Shown: positions 34,185-48,419 of the stretch, piece after piece
Numbering within the stretch: the stretch's first letter is position 1
How the letters are laid out: each line of letters opens with the position of its first letter
Origin: Megamerina dolium
Taxonomy: Eukaryota > Arthropoda > Insecta > Diptera > Megamerinidae
Reading direction: 5' to 3'
Assembly (NCBI GenBank): GCA_963854835.1
Contig: OY978526.1
Span: forward strand, 68,668,418-68,732,417
DNA length: 64,000 nucleotides
The notes under the pieces: generated by a model
The model's input: the letters and a program-made list of their open reading frames with translations, nothing else
The model's database searches: none
What the model was told of the DNA's origin: nothing
Program-made: the position numbers and the translations under genes

Positions 34185-35080
34185 ATATCAGTTCGAAAAT
34201 AGACAAAATCAGATGAAGGAAACACCTACCTTCCATATAAAAGTTGGTTTTCGAAAGTTACGTCCAGACTTTGTACACCTAAATATAAAGTTATTTAGCT
34301 AAAACTTTGTATACAAGATATTTTTTGTCAGAAAAGATGAAATTATAAAAATTATGATAATTGTATAAAAAATACACCTACTTCCCATACAAATGTTTGT
34401 TTTCGAAAATATATTTTCCAACATTTTGCACATAAATATAAAATTATAAAGTTGAAATTTGATATATAACATTAATTTTACTAGGAAACATATTATCATA
34501 AGAATCGGATGTAATCGGATGAAAACTATGCTTGCTTCCTATACAAACATATGCTTCCAAATCCATATTTTTATACTTTTTTTTCACGTAAATCAATTGC
34601 CATCGAGTTGAAATTACACATATAATATTATTTACCATCAAATATATTAATTCTAGAATGAGCGTAATCCGATAAAAAACACTCTGAGCTCCCATAGAAA
34701 ATTATGTTTTGAAAGGCTTGTTTTCATATTTTTGTGTACGAAAATATAACGCTATCCACATGCAATTCGGTACATTTAGTTCATTTTATAAATAAATGAT
34801 AATATTGGATATTGGACGTAATCGGAAGAAAAACACTCTTACCTCCCATACAAAATGTTGGTTTGAAAAAGCTTCTTTCCACACTTTTTGCGGAAAAATA
34901 TCATGCCATTTGGCTAAAAATTGCAATGTATATTAAGTTTGATAAAGGAATGATGAAACTTGGGATTGGATGTAATTGGATAAAAATCACACACACACAT
35001 TCCATATATATAAGCATGTCTTCAAACGTATTTTTTAAGATTTTCTGCAAGCGCACATGAAGCGATCTAACTCAGATTGC
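34185..35080 (-). repeat. ~153-bp tandem repeat family, cluster 2 (minus orientation)
   Basis: The CTTCCCATACAAA marker recurs at about 34230, 34381, 34533, 34687, 34843 and 34998, spacings 151-156 bp. Between markers lie an ATAAAGTTATxxxGCTxAAAxTT block and CGGATGTAATCGGATGAAAA. Same orientation as cluster 1. Confidence 0.8.
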
Positions 35081-37480
35081 ACGACATGACAATCTTTTCT
35101 AATGAATGTCAATATGAAGTCATTAAATTGGGGCCCATCCTAACCCATCTGATGATCCCCTACCTATATACATATTTACATACCATGAAGTTATCTATAT
35201 AAGCATATTCAGGAAGACAGGCAGCATGCTGCCCACTATACAAATTCAAAAGAAATTTACAGAGACTAAAAAAAAAAGGAATAAAAAGAAAATGGCCAAA
35301 AGCGCATTAAAAAAAGCACTCTCGAGCCATCACTGTTGGAAAATAAAGTTAATCTAAAATTGTTGCTGTAGTTAATATTATTGCTTGTTACTTTTGCTGT
35401 TGTTAACTTCCTAACTGGTGCAATTGTATTTAGTGTGTTGCCTCTTGTTGTTATATTGCTGTCGGTTGTCTGATGGTTACAACAACGACCATGATGATGA
35501 TGATGATGATGATGATGATGCTCTTTTTTGATACAAGCTTACAAAGCAAATTTGAAATTTATTACAACAAGTTGATATTGTTGATTATGGAGCTGCTGGT
35601 ACTACTACTACTACTACTACTACTACAATTGATGCTGCTGTTGTTGATGGTGATGCTGATGGTGATGTTGATGGCGATGATGCACCCACAAGCAAGGCCA
35701 CAAAGTTGAGATATCTTCTGTTTAGAGTGACTTAGATCTATGTATAGTATATGTAAGTAATGTGAAGTTTGCGAGATGGCTAGTACAAGACATACTCGTA
35801 CTGAAATCAGTAAGCAACATTAATAGTAGCAGCAACATATACCATATACATATGTGTAACGATGGCATGTGGCATATGTGTAAATACATATAGTATATCG
35901 TATGCCTTATACAATATATACATATGTAAGATGACCAGCTTATCTTTTACACACATACACACATAAGCACATATAGTATTATGTACATACATATGCAAAC
36001 ATATTAGTATATGTATATATACATCTATGACTTTAGCAACATGTCTTATGTTATATAGTTGGCTAACATGTTGTTATGCAGATTAGTGTTGGCCATTGAT
36101 AAAATTTATTTTGAACATGATTGCTATTATGTACTCGCATATATGTATGTAGTTGCATACCGTCACCCATAACCATCATCAACACTTCACATTCGATTGC
36201 AACTTGACTGGATAACCAATGGTCTAATCGATCGGCACAGGGTATTTACATCAAAAGTAGCGACATTGATGGTCAACAGATGAGGGTAATCAACACAATG
36301 TGGATAGTTATTATTATTAAAAAGGTGAATAACTTATACAGCAATATTTATATTGATGTATGGGTTGGTTACACGTATAATCAATATTCACATTTATATG
36401 ACATCCTTAAAAGAAGAGTAAAGAAAATTAAGCAAAAAAAAAAATATTTCGTTTCTTCACTCTCGAATAGGTTTATTAAACTTGTTATTGCAAATGATAT
36501 GGACAATGTGAATTTGTAGTAATTTTTACATTTTTCATGTAGAGCTTTACCTAATACAAAACTCTTTCAAAAGCTTTCCTGTGCCAATATGATTCAAGAA
36601 GGTAATTTTATAGTAATTTATTTGTCTAATGACAAGAGTTTAACTAGTAGTATTTTATTCTCAGTTATTAGTTAACCATTAGTTAAACCTCCCATAGTCC
36701 TTGGTTGGTCATTACTTAAGCAAAAACTGATATTGCACACATATTTATTGCTTTCGCATTAAATGTCACAGCGAATACGTCTTCTATGCATACTTTTTAT
36801 AGTGTGTAAAAGGAATTGTTGGAGAGACATTGGTTAAACTTTAGTCAACTCATTGGTTAACCAATTGTTAGATCAATCGTTCTTTCACACTAAATTTCAC
36901 TATACAGGAAGGCATTGTATTTGAAGAAGCATTGGTTAAACATTAGTCAACCAATGAGTTAACAAATGGTTTTACCAATAACTGGGACTTTGGTGCGTAG
37001 TGTAGTAATCATGGAGTTTTGTTTTTCCAAAGGCATGATGTATTATTATGAAACTGGGTATAGAGATTAATGAAGGAAAGCAAATAAATCAGAGTAAAAA
37101 CTTCATAATTGAGTTGGCTTTCTGTAATGTCAATACTATGTACATAATAATAATATTGCGTTGGATTATCATACCTTCGAATGGTTAGAACAGAACCACT
37201 TTTTTTAAGAATGACGCATCTAATACGTGAACAGGTAAAATGTATGCTTGCTGAGTAGTGAAAGTCTTCAATTTATAATTTGATAATTTCGTAATAATTT
37301 AATATAATAAAACTTATTTATATTAAGATGTAACTTTATTTTATAATAAAATCTTTTGTAGAACATATTTTTATCATGATCTAACACACTTTCTCCGTCA
37401 CTTTTGTGTAATAATATGAAATTTTTGTAAGAGAATACATCTTTTAACCAAAAACAAAGCTTAAAGAAGGATTAAAATGT
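35081..37480. other. Intergenic with triplet microsatellites, no gene seen
   Basis: (ATG)n at 35492-35520, (CTA)n at about 35603-35626 and GATGTTGATGG runs. A cluster of TTAACCAATGGTTAA-like motifs lies at 36640-36985 (see findings). ATG-led frames over the triplet repeats encode poly-Met or poly-Leu only and are not genes. Confidence 0.5.
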
Positions 37481-37499
37481 TTGAGGAAAAATTTGCAAA

Positions 37500-38060
37500 G
37501 CTTAGATTTTATTATACCAAAGCGAATATAACAACCTATACCAAAATATTTTTGTGCAAAGTGTGAAATCATATAATGAAAGCATAATTTTGTATGGAAG
37601 GCAGGCGTGGTTTTCATCCGATTCAGCCCATTTTGGAGTATATTTATTAATTGGTAAATGTAACCATGTGTACCAAGTTTCACCTTGCTAACTTTATATT
37701 TATGCTCATAGAGTGTAAAAACACCTATTGAACAACCTACTTTTGTATGAGAGCTAGGCGTGGTTTTCATCTAGTTATACTTTTTTAAGAATATTATCCA
37801 CTTGCTAGCAAATATATGCATACACATCGAGTTTCAACTGGATAATTTATTATTTTCGCTCAAAAAGTGTGAATATAATAACTTAATTTTCTATGGGAGG
37901 TAGTTTAATTTTCATTTGATTACGACTATTTTTAATTAGATTAATTTTGATATTAATCAAACTTTGCATAATACAAAAACATACTTTCAACTACATACTT
38001 TTGTATGTGAAGAACATATGATTTTTATCCGATGATTTGAAAGTTAGGAGTTTTTCTAGA
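37500..38060 (+). repeat. ~153-bp tandem repeat family, cluster 3 (plus orientation)
   Basis: TTTTGTATGGAAGGCAGGCG at about 37587, TTTTGTATGAGAGCTAGGCG at 37742, TTTCTATGGGAGGTAG at 37888 and TTTTGTATGTGAAGAACATA at 38000. Associated blocks are GTTTTCATCCGATTCA and CAAGTTTCACCTTGCTAACT. Plus orientation, opposite to clusters 1 and 2. Confidence 0.75.
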
Positions 38061-39430
38061 AATTTCTTTAAGATATGAAAAACTGTCCTTATGGTTAAAA
38101 GCTAAGCAATCTACCATATATATAATGTATCAACTTTATGTTATTCTGACATTTATTTTTTTATTTTTATATCGAAAAAAAAAATAAATAAATTTTGTTG
38201 CATCTGGCAATACATATTTCAATAATAAATGATCTATTCACTGATAATCAAAAAAGAAGAATAAACAAAAAAAAAAGAAAAAAGTATGTGAATATTATAT
38301 TATTGTATACTGCTTAAGTAGATGAATTGTTATTTAAATTTCAATTTAAACACTGTCTGTCATATTATCTTTTCATCAGTAAACCGCATATTCAAATTAT
38401 AATAAAATACTAATTTTTATTACTACTACCTACTGTTTAATAAAATATTTAAAAAAAAATTAAGAAAAAAACAAATAGCAACACCATCTAACATAACAAT
38501 AACAACAACAACAATGGCAACAACAATATTATTCACAAGAGCTACCATATCAAAGTAAATAAATAGTTGCTACTTATTGATGATGAGAATACTTAGCTAC
38601 CTATACATGCACCACCATCCAATACATATGCACATATATTATGCATATAAGTATAATATATATATGTATGAGTAATCGTATGTGTTACTTGTTAAATGAT
38701 AATGAAATATCTACCAATTGCAATTGAATAATTAATATGAATGAGTGAATAAATAAATGAATGGAATAAATGTGAAAATATTATTACATTATTGAAGCTA
38801 TTTAGAAATTAATGAATACCATTAATAGCATTATACTTATTAACTGCATTATTCATTATAATAAAGAAATATTTAATAATAATATTATTATTATTCGTAA
38901 TAATAATAATAATAATAGGCGATAATACTTACTAGATATTGTACAATAATATGTATATTAAAGACTAAAATGGAGAAGAAAAAAACAAATATATGTATAT
39001 ATAGAATAAAGTGGGTGCGGTTGATACAACACAACGAGAGTATTAGCAATTTGAAGTGAGAAGTGAGTGGTTTTCATTAATTTTAATCGGAAATACTAAT
39101 AAACCAGCTTAGAATCTAATCGTACAACAAGAAGACTTATAGTCAGTTCATTAGGCGAGGCGTGCGATATATATTGTACGATAATAGATAATAACAGTAA
39201 CACCATTAAGTACAATCTTTATTAATAAAATGACAGAAATATTATTCATAAATATGCTGTGGAGTGGCTGTGTGCAAATAAGCAATATACATATACATTT
39301 ATAAATATTATCTTTGAATTAATTTTTTAATTTATTAGTCCAACAATGCAATACAATATTTTATTTATTTTCTACGTTACGGTAGCGCAATAAATACTTA
39401 CACATATGCATATTTTTTATAATTAATACT
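38061..39430. other. Intergenic, no gene seen
   Basis: Extremely AT-rich with TAA/AAT triplet runs (38870-38920) and AACAACAACAA motifs near 38500. No gene. Confidence 0.45.
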
Positions 39431-39439
39431 AATTGAAAA

Positions 39440-40920
39440 TCTTATCTGGATCATTATTGAAACAAGTAATTTTATATGGACGTACTTGTATGTGGTCATT
39501 TTTTAAAATGATCCCATTGCATTTAATGTAATTTTCTATGTCGATTTTTCTGTGCCAAAAATAAGAAAACATATATTCGAAAATGTCATTTTATATGGCA
39601 GCTAGTTGTAATTTTAAATTAATTATATCTATCTAAAAATTTAAAAATTTGCTAATAATCTTTTTTATACAATTTCAGTGTGAGAGCTCTAAATCTAGGT
39701 GCATCAGGTGTGAAAAAATTAATTTAAAACACAATTTCGTAAGGAAAGTAGGTCTATTTCTTAAGTGATTATACTCATATATGAGCTCTTAAGTTGTTTA
39801 ATGTAAGTGATTTCATGTAACAAATTTCAGCTCGATAGCTCAATATTCGCTTGTAAAATGCTTGAAAATTCATATTTGAAAATACACTTTTGTACAGAAG
39901 ATTGACATGGTTTTTATTCAATTACACTCACTCTCAAACGTAACTATTTCTTAGTGAAGAACTCTTTTTTGCACTAAATTTCAGTGTGATAACTCTATAT
40001 TTACATGCTTAATATCTAAAAACATTCATTCGAATATACAATTTTGTATGGCAGGTAGATGAAGTTTTTATCCGATTACACAAATTCATGAATTTATTTA
40101 TTCGTTGATAAAAATAACTTTATACGCCGAATTTCAGCTCAATAATTCTATAATTATGTGCCCAAAATCTGTACAAAATATATATTTGAAAACATATTTT
40201 TTTTTCATTGAAGTTAAATGTGCTTTTCAACGGATTAAAAGTATACTCTAAATCACTTGTTTATCGATAATAAATAATTTTCAATATATAATTTTAGATT
40301 AATAGTTTCATTTTTAGTTTTGAAATCATATTTTTGTATGAAAGGTAGGTGTGTTTTTCAATGAATTACGCCAATGTTTGAATTAATTGGTTTGTTTGTA
40401 AAATCAATCTTATGCACCGAATTTCAACTTGGTAGTCTCATTTTTTGATTGCTCTGAAGTTGCAAAATATGCATTTGAAATCATATTTTTGTATGGGAGG
40501 TAGGCGTGTTTTTCAACCGATTGCTTTCATACTCGACCTTGTTTATTTGTTAGAAAATCGTATTCCACTTACTAATTTTTAGCTCGATAGCTTCAAATTT
40601 GCATGAGTAAATTGTAAAAAATTATTATTTTGTATGGAAGGTAGGCGTGGTTTTTAGCGAAATGCTTAAATTCTTCAGTACGATTATTTATTGGTAAAAA
40701 GTACTCTCTTGTGCCGAGTTTCAGCTTGATTGCTGAATATTTCCGCGGAAAAAGCCTGAAAAGTGTCTTCAACGATCATACTTTTGTTCAGAAGGTAGGT
40801 GTCATTTTGGTCCGATTATAATCATTTTTGGACTTATCATTTCATTAATAAAAACTATCTTATGTACCAGGTATCAGTTTGATAGCTTAATATTTATAAG
40901 CAAAAAGTACAATATGTATC
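39440..40920 (+). repeat. ~153-bp tandem repeat family, cluster 4 (plus orientation)
   Basis: About nine to ten diverged units. The best ones have TTTTGTATGGGAGGTAGGCG at about 40485 and TTTTGTATGAAAGGTAGGTG at 40335; others lie near 39588, 39888, 40042, 40628 and 40782. A GTTTCAGCTTGATAGCT-like block precedes each marker by about 60-90 bp. Confidence 0.78.
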
Positions 40921-42490
40921 TAAACATTTAGTTGCTCCAAAGTGTAATTTTAAAACCCACCACGACGGTTTCATCAGAAATTCGAAGAATTACTGACTGC
41001 TGGATGACAAACCAGTAATTAAATACAATATGAGAATAATATTCAAAGTGATACAAACAAACATGATACTTCATAATAATTTTCAACACAAAACGAACAC
41101 ATAATCTACATCATTAAGATGGTGTAGATTATCTGATGATGGAATTGTCTTAGACATGGCATATGTACATATTTGTAACGAATGATTTTATATAATCCGC
41201 ATTTGCATAGAATGCTGCAACAAGTGACCCAATTACAGATACATAAACTCATACAATGTTGCTATTATGTATGAATATACTTTTCCTCATCGTCTATATA
41301 TCTCAGTTGTTATAGAATTTAAATATTTTTTTTTTATGTATTTCGTATTTTAATACAATCTAAGATCAATTACGATATGCTAGCTGTGCTAGTTATTTAT
41401 TTCAGAAGCTACCGACATGCATGTGCAGCATTCATGCACGTGTAGGAATGCTGTTTCCAACTGTAGTTCAATGATAAGCTACAGAAAATGACTAAAGTCG
41501 ATACTTTATCAAATGCTTATAAAATGCTCCCATAATAACTAGACGCTATCTTTAATATATGTAGGTACTCATACTTAGCAACATATATAAGCCGCATAAT
41601 GTTGCCATACATTGTTTCCTAGTTAACTGACCGCATATGACAATCGACGACAATGAAAGATGAACGATGAAATTGTATGAAAGATGAGCTACGTTAGCAA
41701 TCATTGAATTAGTGTACAACAATCATGCTACTTAATGCTAATACCTTACATGTATGTACAACTTCATTTGTATGCACATCATCCATCCATTCATTCAAGC
41801 ATTCAAGCTAGCAACAAATCAACCAAATGATTTTCTACAGAAAATATTTTTGTCATAGCTAAAACTAAAAATTTCTTTTGCAACTCAATTAAACAGCGAT
41901 TCAGCCAGTCGTCAGTCATTTGGAGTTTGTAGCAACAACAGCTAGTCAAGCATAAGATGATGATACTTATGTATATATACATATATAAAAACAACAACAT
42001 TAAATGTGTTTGAGTGCAAAATGTACAAACTACTAAATCTGTCAAAATAGACACTGTTGGAGATTTTAATTAATTTTTACTATGGCACATTCACGGTGAT
42101 CTCAACGAATGTCACTTTGCTATTGACAACAGCAGCAATAAGAAGATGAAAATACTTCTTTTTTTTCTTATTTCTTTCTAACACTCTTCCTTAAAATTTA
42201 CAACACTTTTACACAAGTATGGAAACAAGCATATCATAAAAAAAAAATTGTAAGAAAATATATTGTAAATGTAGGAAAAATATTATGCCTGGTCATAAAT
42301 TTAAGTTTTTCTATATGTGTATTTGTGTGTGTGTGTGAGTGTGTGTGTTGTTAGCTAGTTATAATCGGCCTTAGTAAAGATATGCCATCTAGCTATTCGA
42401 TATACAAGTGGACAACACAATATTTGATAACTCCATATGCATGTATGTACATTAGGTAGGGTCAAATTGTATGGAGCACAATGTTGACAA
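40921..42490. other. Intergenic, no gene seen
   Basis: AT-rich, with repeated ATGTTGCTATTATGT and ATGTTGCCATACAT phrases (41250-41620) and (TG)n near 42325-42348. No gene. Confidence 0.4.
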
Positions 42491-42499
42491 CCTGGAGTA

Positions 42500-43280
42500 C
42501 AGGAAAAAATATTAAATTTTGGATAATTTTCAGCAATTTTGCAAAGGAAGCAACGAGAAATTTCAAATTTAGTTTTAGATGTTGGGGAAAATGATCAAAT
42601 TTACCACCGACCCCCAGTCGGTGATAAATTTTATCATTTTATGAACGCATCCCTGGCAACTATGAGCCTATATATAGATTTTTATGTGCCTTTACGTTCA
42701 TTTTCAATAGGAGCCTACTTAAGGGGTAGAGATAGAGAGTAAGTATGTTTGGAGGAAATGTGCGGAAGGAAAAATAATTGAAGGTCAGTCAATGCAATTC
42801 ATTGCTCCAAGAGCTATGCGGATTTTTTTTTTGTCAATTTTTAGTTGTTTTCGCATGGCATCCTACTTAAAGATAGCTAGAGAGTAAGGATATATGGAGG
42901 AAATATTCAAGAAAAAAAAAATAGCGAAAGTCGGTCATACATGTTACTGCTACAGGGACGATTTATGGACAGCTACGTGCGAATTTGTAAAATTTTAGGT
43001 ATTTTCGTATGGGTGCCTACTTAAAAAGGTGAGATAGAGATGAAGTGTGTTTGAAGGAAATATTTAAGATGACAAAATAATAGGGGTCGGTCATACATTT
43101 TACCATGCCAGAGGTTATCTCTGGGCAGCAATGGGGCTATTTGTTGAATTTTAGTTGTTTTTGTATGAGAGCCTGTTTAAAGGGTGGAGATAGGGGATTA
43201 GAAAGTTATTATTCTGCACTTGTTCCAAAAATATGCATCATCTTGAAAAATCAAAAATTTATTTTTGCTTCCTTGAGGAA
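42500..43280 (+). repeat. Second tandem family, ~148-156-bp units
   Basis: GCCTACTTAAAG-type cores at 42714, 42862, 43016 and 43172 (spacings 148, 154, 156), each followed by GAGATAGAG, TATGTTTGGAGGAAAT-like and GGTCGGTCATACATTTTACC blocks. Diverged single units occur at about 21600-21720 and 43878-43985, and inverted relatives at 51590-52430. It differs in sequence from the TTTTGTATGGGAGG family but has nearly the same period. Confidence 0.75.
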
Positions 43281-43470
43281 AAATGCTTAAATGTATTCAA
43301 ATTTGATGTTCTCCATTCATCTAGGCCACTTAAGAAATTGACCCACCTTATTGTACATTGTCATATATTGCATATATTGTTGCTAAAAATACTGTAAAAA
43401 CGTCACCAATTGTAAAGCCAACCTCTATCATCATCTATGTACATAGGAACACATCATTGTTGTCATCATT

Positions 43471-43501
<31 letters not shown>

Positions 43502-46500
43502 ACATCATCAATATAATCATCACCATTGTCATCACTAACATTATTATTAATATTATGACTGTACTTCAATGTAGAAGGTATGCGCTTTCATTTGAACGCC
43601 ATCAGGTATGTATACTCGTACATAGTTACATGTCTATACATATAAATGTCATTAATCAAAAATGAAATTGAAAATTCTATGCGTTCGCACTTTTTCTTTT
43701 TTTTTTCTGTGCAATTCAATGAAAATGCAGCCTCTTTTCTTCTCTTTTATTGTCATTCATGCTCATCAGTGAAGTATTTTCCATTGAGGCGTTTAATCTG
43801 TATTCTAATATGGAGAATAGTAATGGGTTATTTTGAATATTTGCTAAGGGATTAGAAAAAACGTCAATTTTGTCAGAGAGCCTCCCTAATGGGTTGAGTT
43901 AAGGAATAATTATGTTTGGAAAAAATGTTGCAGAGGAAAAATCAATGTGGGCTGGTCTAACGTTTTATTTTTCTAGGGGTTATGGTTATTATATTTTATA
44001 TAGAAAAAAACCCGAACCAAGCCAAACCTTTATAGCGTGTAAAAAATTATTTGTTTTAGTGCTTCCTTCTATTCATTTTCAGTGATGAACAGATTGAGAC
44101 CTCCTCTTCAATCGATCAACATAACTACTTATCGACTCAATCAGCAAAAATGTTGACATTCAAGATTATGTGAGAAAAAATAAAGTGCTATCAATCAAAA
44201 CAACAACAACAACAGCAACAACAACAACATTATCTTGAAATTTGCTTAATCCATGTCATAAAATTCTTCAACGGATATTTTTATAGTTCGTGTTATATTA
44301 ATTTTCTATTATTAGATTCTCTTCATCATCCAGCACGACCATTAATATCAAATAATAACAAAATTTTAATAGTTGATACTCATACATTTACTCATACATG
44401 TACATGAGCATAATTTGCTTAAAAATTTATGTAAATCGACTGTCTTCATAATACAATAATAATGATGATTAAACTGATGGATTAGAAAAAAGAAATCACA
44501 ACATCGATAAATTAGTGAAATATCGGATATTTAATACAAGTATAAAGTATTTATATATGAAAAAAAAAACAAACAATAAAAAAAAAAATGAAAATCTTAT
44601 CATAAAACGTTAATCTCATATCAGTTAAGCTTTATTTATCATATTTATTTATTTATTTTTTTTTTTTAACCGTATGAATGCGTGAATAAACTTAATTAAT
44701 TTCTATACATAATATTTATATATTACCTACCATAAATGTAAATATGTATATTAGGGTGGCGAAAATTGCTGAGGAAAAAAATTGTTTTTTTTTTTGGAAA
44801 TACCTATAATTTTTAATTAGTTAAAATTCACCCATGACCAGTCCAAAGTCACCACTTACTAATCTAAAGTCTCCTCTGTTTCGTAAGTTTAGTAAAGTCA
44901 CCCCGTTTAGTCTCAAATCACTCTTATTAGGTCAATGTGTGAGAATATAAGTTTCTGGATCGCTGAGAGCTTGTCAGTAAACTGTTTACAAACCAAATCC
45001 GCTTCTTATTACAATGATTTTGCTTACATTAATTAATTATCAATGATAATGTCAATAAATGTTATAAATTTTTGCAATAATATTGAAAAGTCTTCAGAAA
45101 CTTCTTCGATATTATTACCAGAAAAATTGAAAGAATGTCGAAAAATAATTTTGCATATTTTTAGAACCACTAGTTTTTGATATTTTTTAACATCGGTACG
45201 TACCTATCTTTAATCAATAGGAAATTCTTCCGTGAGTATTCAAGAATTGGCAATGAAAAAGCTTTAGAGCAAGCTCTTTGATAAAGCCCAGGAAAACTGA
45301 GGAGTGAAAGTGTGTCTGTGTGCTTTTTGGTATAAAAACTAAATATATTCTAATTAAATTGGACTAATTTGACTAATCAATTATGTAATTTAGCTGCAAA
45401 ATTATATATACTAGAAGATACAGCTGTCACATAGGTTCTACAAAGCTTTCGTAGAGCTTACACATAGGTTTCTAATGCTTGTTTCTTGATACTAAGTATT
45501 TAGAAAAAATAAAACTATGTTAGTTTTGTCTTCGTGGAATTAAGATGATTGATTTAATAGCAGTTCAAATCAATTTCTGAAAATCATTTAAAACAATTTA
45601 GCATCAAGAGCTTTACGGAGCTTTCACATAGAAATTTATAAATGTTTTTTTTTTTTGATTTTTTTTTTTTATTTTTTGTTAATATTTAAACCAAATAAAT
45701 TTATATTAGCTTTTTTATATAAATATTTAAATAATATATTTAGTATTTATTAATGTACAATATCATCAATTATCATCTTAGCGAAAAAAACAATATTATT
45801 AAATTTTTTTTTTTTTTAAATTGTCTGAATTAAATAAATATAATTTCTTAAACTTGCACAGAAACAATACACCTTGTTCGAAAATTCTTTAAGCTCTAAA
45901 TATATTTCTGATCTCTTCCTGAATGTAAATTCTTCCACCCTAATATATGTACGCATACATTTATGTATGTAGAGTATGTGTAAATATTTATTTATTAATT
46001 CCAAATTTAACCTAATTTAATGAATTTAAAGAAACGAAAACAAAACGACTTGTTTTGTGGTAATATAATATCAACATCATAAGTAATAGCAGTAGGTACA
46101 GTATTAATCGTATATACATATATGCCACGTTCAATCATTTAATTCATATTCAATTGTGTATTGTATTATCAGCAATTGATGTATATGATATGGCATGAGA
46201 TATACCCATGCGTATTAAATTCATATACGTATATGTTGCCCACTGTCTATAATTATTGACATTTTTGTGCGTTCACGTGTATGTGTGTGAATATGCTTAT
46301 GCGTTTATCTTTTTATCTGCTCAATTCATTCTGGTCATTACTAATCCACTACTAACATTGCCATATATAATAAATGTATGCAGCGTTAACCGTTATATGC
46401 ATTATGTAGGTTTACATTTATGCATATACATATATGTATGTATGTAGTATGAATTTATTTATGTCTCCACATTGAAGTTATTGTATATTGTTATGAAACT

Positions 46501-47560
46501 GAAAGAAATACTGGCGTTTAATCTGCACCTCTTCCGAGACTTAATGTATTGTATAGCAATGACAATTTGCTGCTATTCCCTATGCTATTGCTACTGCTGC
46601 TATCGTTGCTGCTTACTTACAAACAACTCACATAAAATCAAATGGCTTCATAATCAATACATTGCCTTATTGAATTTATCATATATTTATACATGATTGC
46701 TGCTATCGTTGCTGCTATTTATGAATGGTATCTCCGTTGTTGTGATTCATGAATATTTCTTGATATATATATGGTTTGATTGCTATTGATGATGAAGATG
46801 CTTATCTCTTTAACACTGTAGAGTAATAAATGTGTTTATGTGAAAAATGTTGGAAAATATGAAAAAGGAAATCAAATCGTACAAATCATATAATAAATAT
46901 CGAATTTATATGGGAAAACATTTATACATTCATATATATTGTAGTAATTCCATTCATATTTATAACATATATGTATAGATATCTACTACTGTACTCTATA
47001 GAGATTACATCGAAAACGAAAGACTTAAGAAACAAACTTGCTCACATTTATCGTAGGCACTACATACAATATGACCCAGTACATATGCGACGGCTTACAA
47101 TTTTTATGTATAAATATTTTCTACTATTTTTCATATAATTTAACTGTAAATATAACAACACAACAACAACAACAACAAAAATAGCAGTAGCAACAATTGC
47201 ACCATGATTGTAATCGAAATATCTATAGCTTTATCAATATGTGCAAATGCAATATAAACCAATGCTATTGTTGTTGTTGTTGTTGTTGGAATAGTAATCA
47301 TTTGACACTGACAAATTCGTTGTTATATTTTGTGCAAATTAAATTTGGCATATATTTATTTGTTGAGTATGCTTGTTGTTCTTAAGTTGATGACGACGAT
47401 TGCAATTGCAAGTACGTAAGTTAATACCAACCCCAGTACTGGGTAGTAAAGAATTATATTTGTAATCGATTTATTATATATTACAAATATTTTTCCTTCT
47501 ACAATGACCATTTTAAAACATAATCTTTTGTTCAGAGAAATTATTCAGACGAAAAAACTA
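43281..47560. other. Intergenic, no gene seen
   Basis: (CAT)n at about 43464-43500, AACAACAACAGCAAC near 44200, long poly(T) at 45640-45680 and TACATATATG phrases. Pieces at 44836-44930 repeat AAAGTCACC/AAATCACT a few times. No protein-like frame or RNA gene seen in this 4.3 kb. Confidence 0.45.
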
Positions 47561-48320
47561 TAAACTTACATTCGAAAATAGAATTCTATATGAGAAGTAG
47601 GCGTGATTTTCATATGATTTAATCCTTTCTCAAACATTGTTAATTCATCAACAAATTTAATCATATTTACTAAGTTTCAACTCCATAATTATGTATTTTG
47701 GTGCAGAAAGTGTGAAAATATATACATGGAAATATACTTTTATATGAGAGGTAGGCGTGGTTTTTATCCAATTTTCACTATTCTTCAATTCGTGTATTAA
47801 TTTGTAAATATAAGTACAAATACTGACTTTCAGCTTGATCACTCTATTTTTTCGTCCACTAACTGCGTGAACATACAATTGAAAATATACTTTTGTATGG
47901 GAGGTGGGTGTACTTTTTATCCGATTTCATCCATTTTTAAAATTGTCTATTTCTTAGTAAATATAATAGTATATATTGAGTTTCAGTTTCATATTTTCGC
48001 GATTATTATGTAAAATCATACATCATACTGAGCCATAATTTTGTATAGAACATAGAAGTGCTTTCCATTTGATTTCATCCATTTTGAAGATGTTCTATTA
48101 GTCGATAAATATAATCATATGTGCTGAGTTTCAATTTCATAGCTTTTTATTTTCAAGCTCAAAGAGTGAAAACTTACATTTGAAAACACATTTTTCTTAT
48201 GGGAGCTAGGCCTGTTTTGATCATTCTCAAACTCTTCAATTAATCGATTAATCATATGTGCTGAGTTTTGATTGATGACTTTATATTTTCATGGTTTTGA
48301 TCCACCCATTTATGAATAAA
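47560..48320 (+). repeat. ~153-bp tandem repeat family, cluster 5 (plus orientation)
   Basis: Units with TTTTATATGAGAGGTAGGCG (about 47738), TTTTGTATGGGAGGTGGGTG (about 47891), ATTTTGTATAGAACATAG (about 48039) and TTTCTTATGGGAGCTAGGCC (about 48191). Spacing about 148-153 bp, with GAGTTTCAATTTCATAGCT-like blocks between. Confidence 0.78.
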
Positions 48321-48419
48321 CCCTTATGTTGAACAAGGTAAGCTTGTATGACAATTTTCAATGAAATTGCATAATAATGACAACAGCACTCATCCGCATA
48401 GAATAAGAGACATGTCAAC

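Noticed and set aside
35473..35709. Poly-Met/poly-Leu frame as a small protein
   Set aside because: Produced by (ATG)n and (CTA)n microsatellites.
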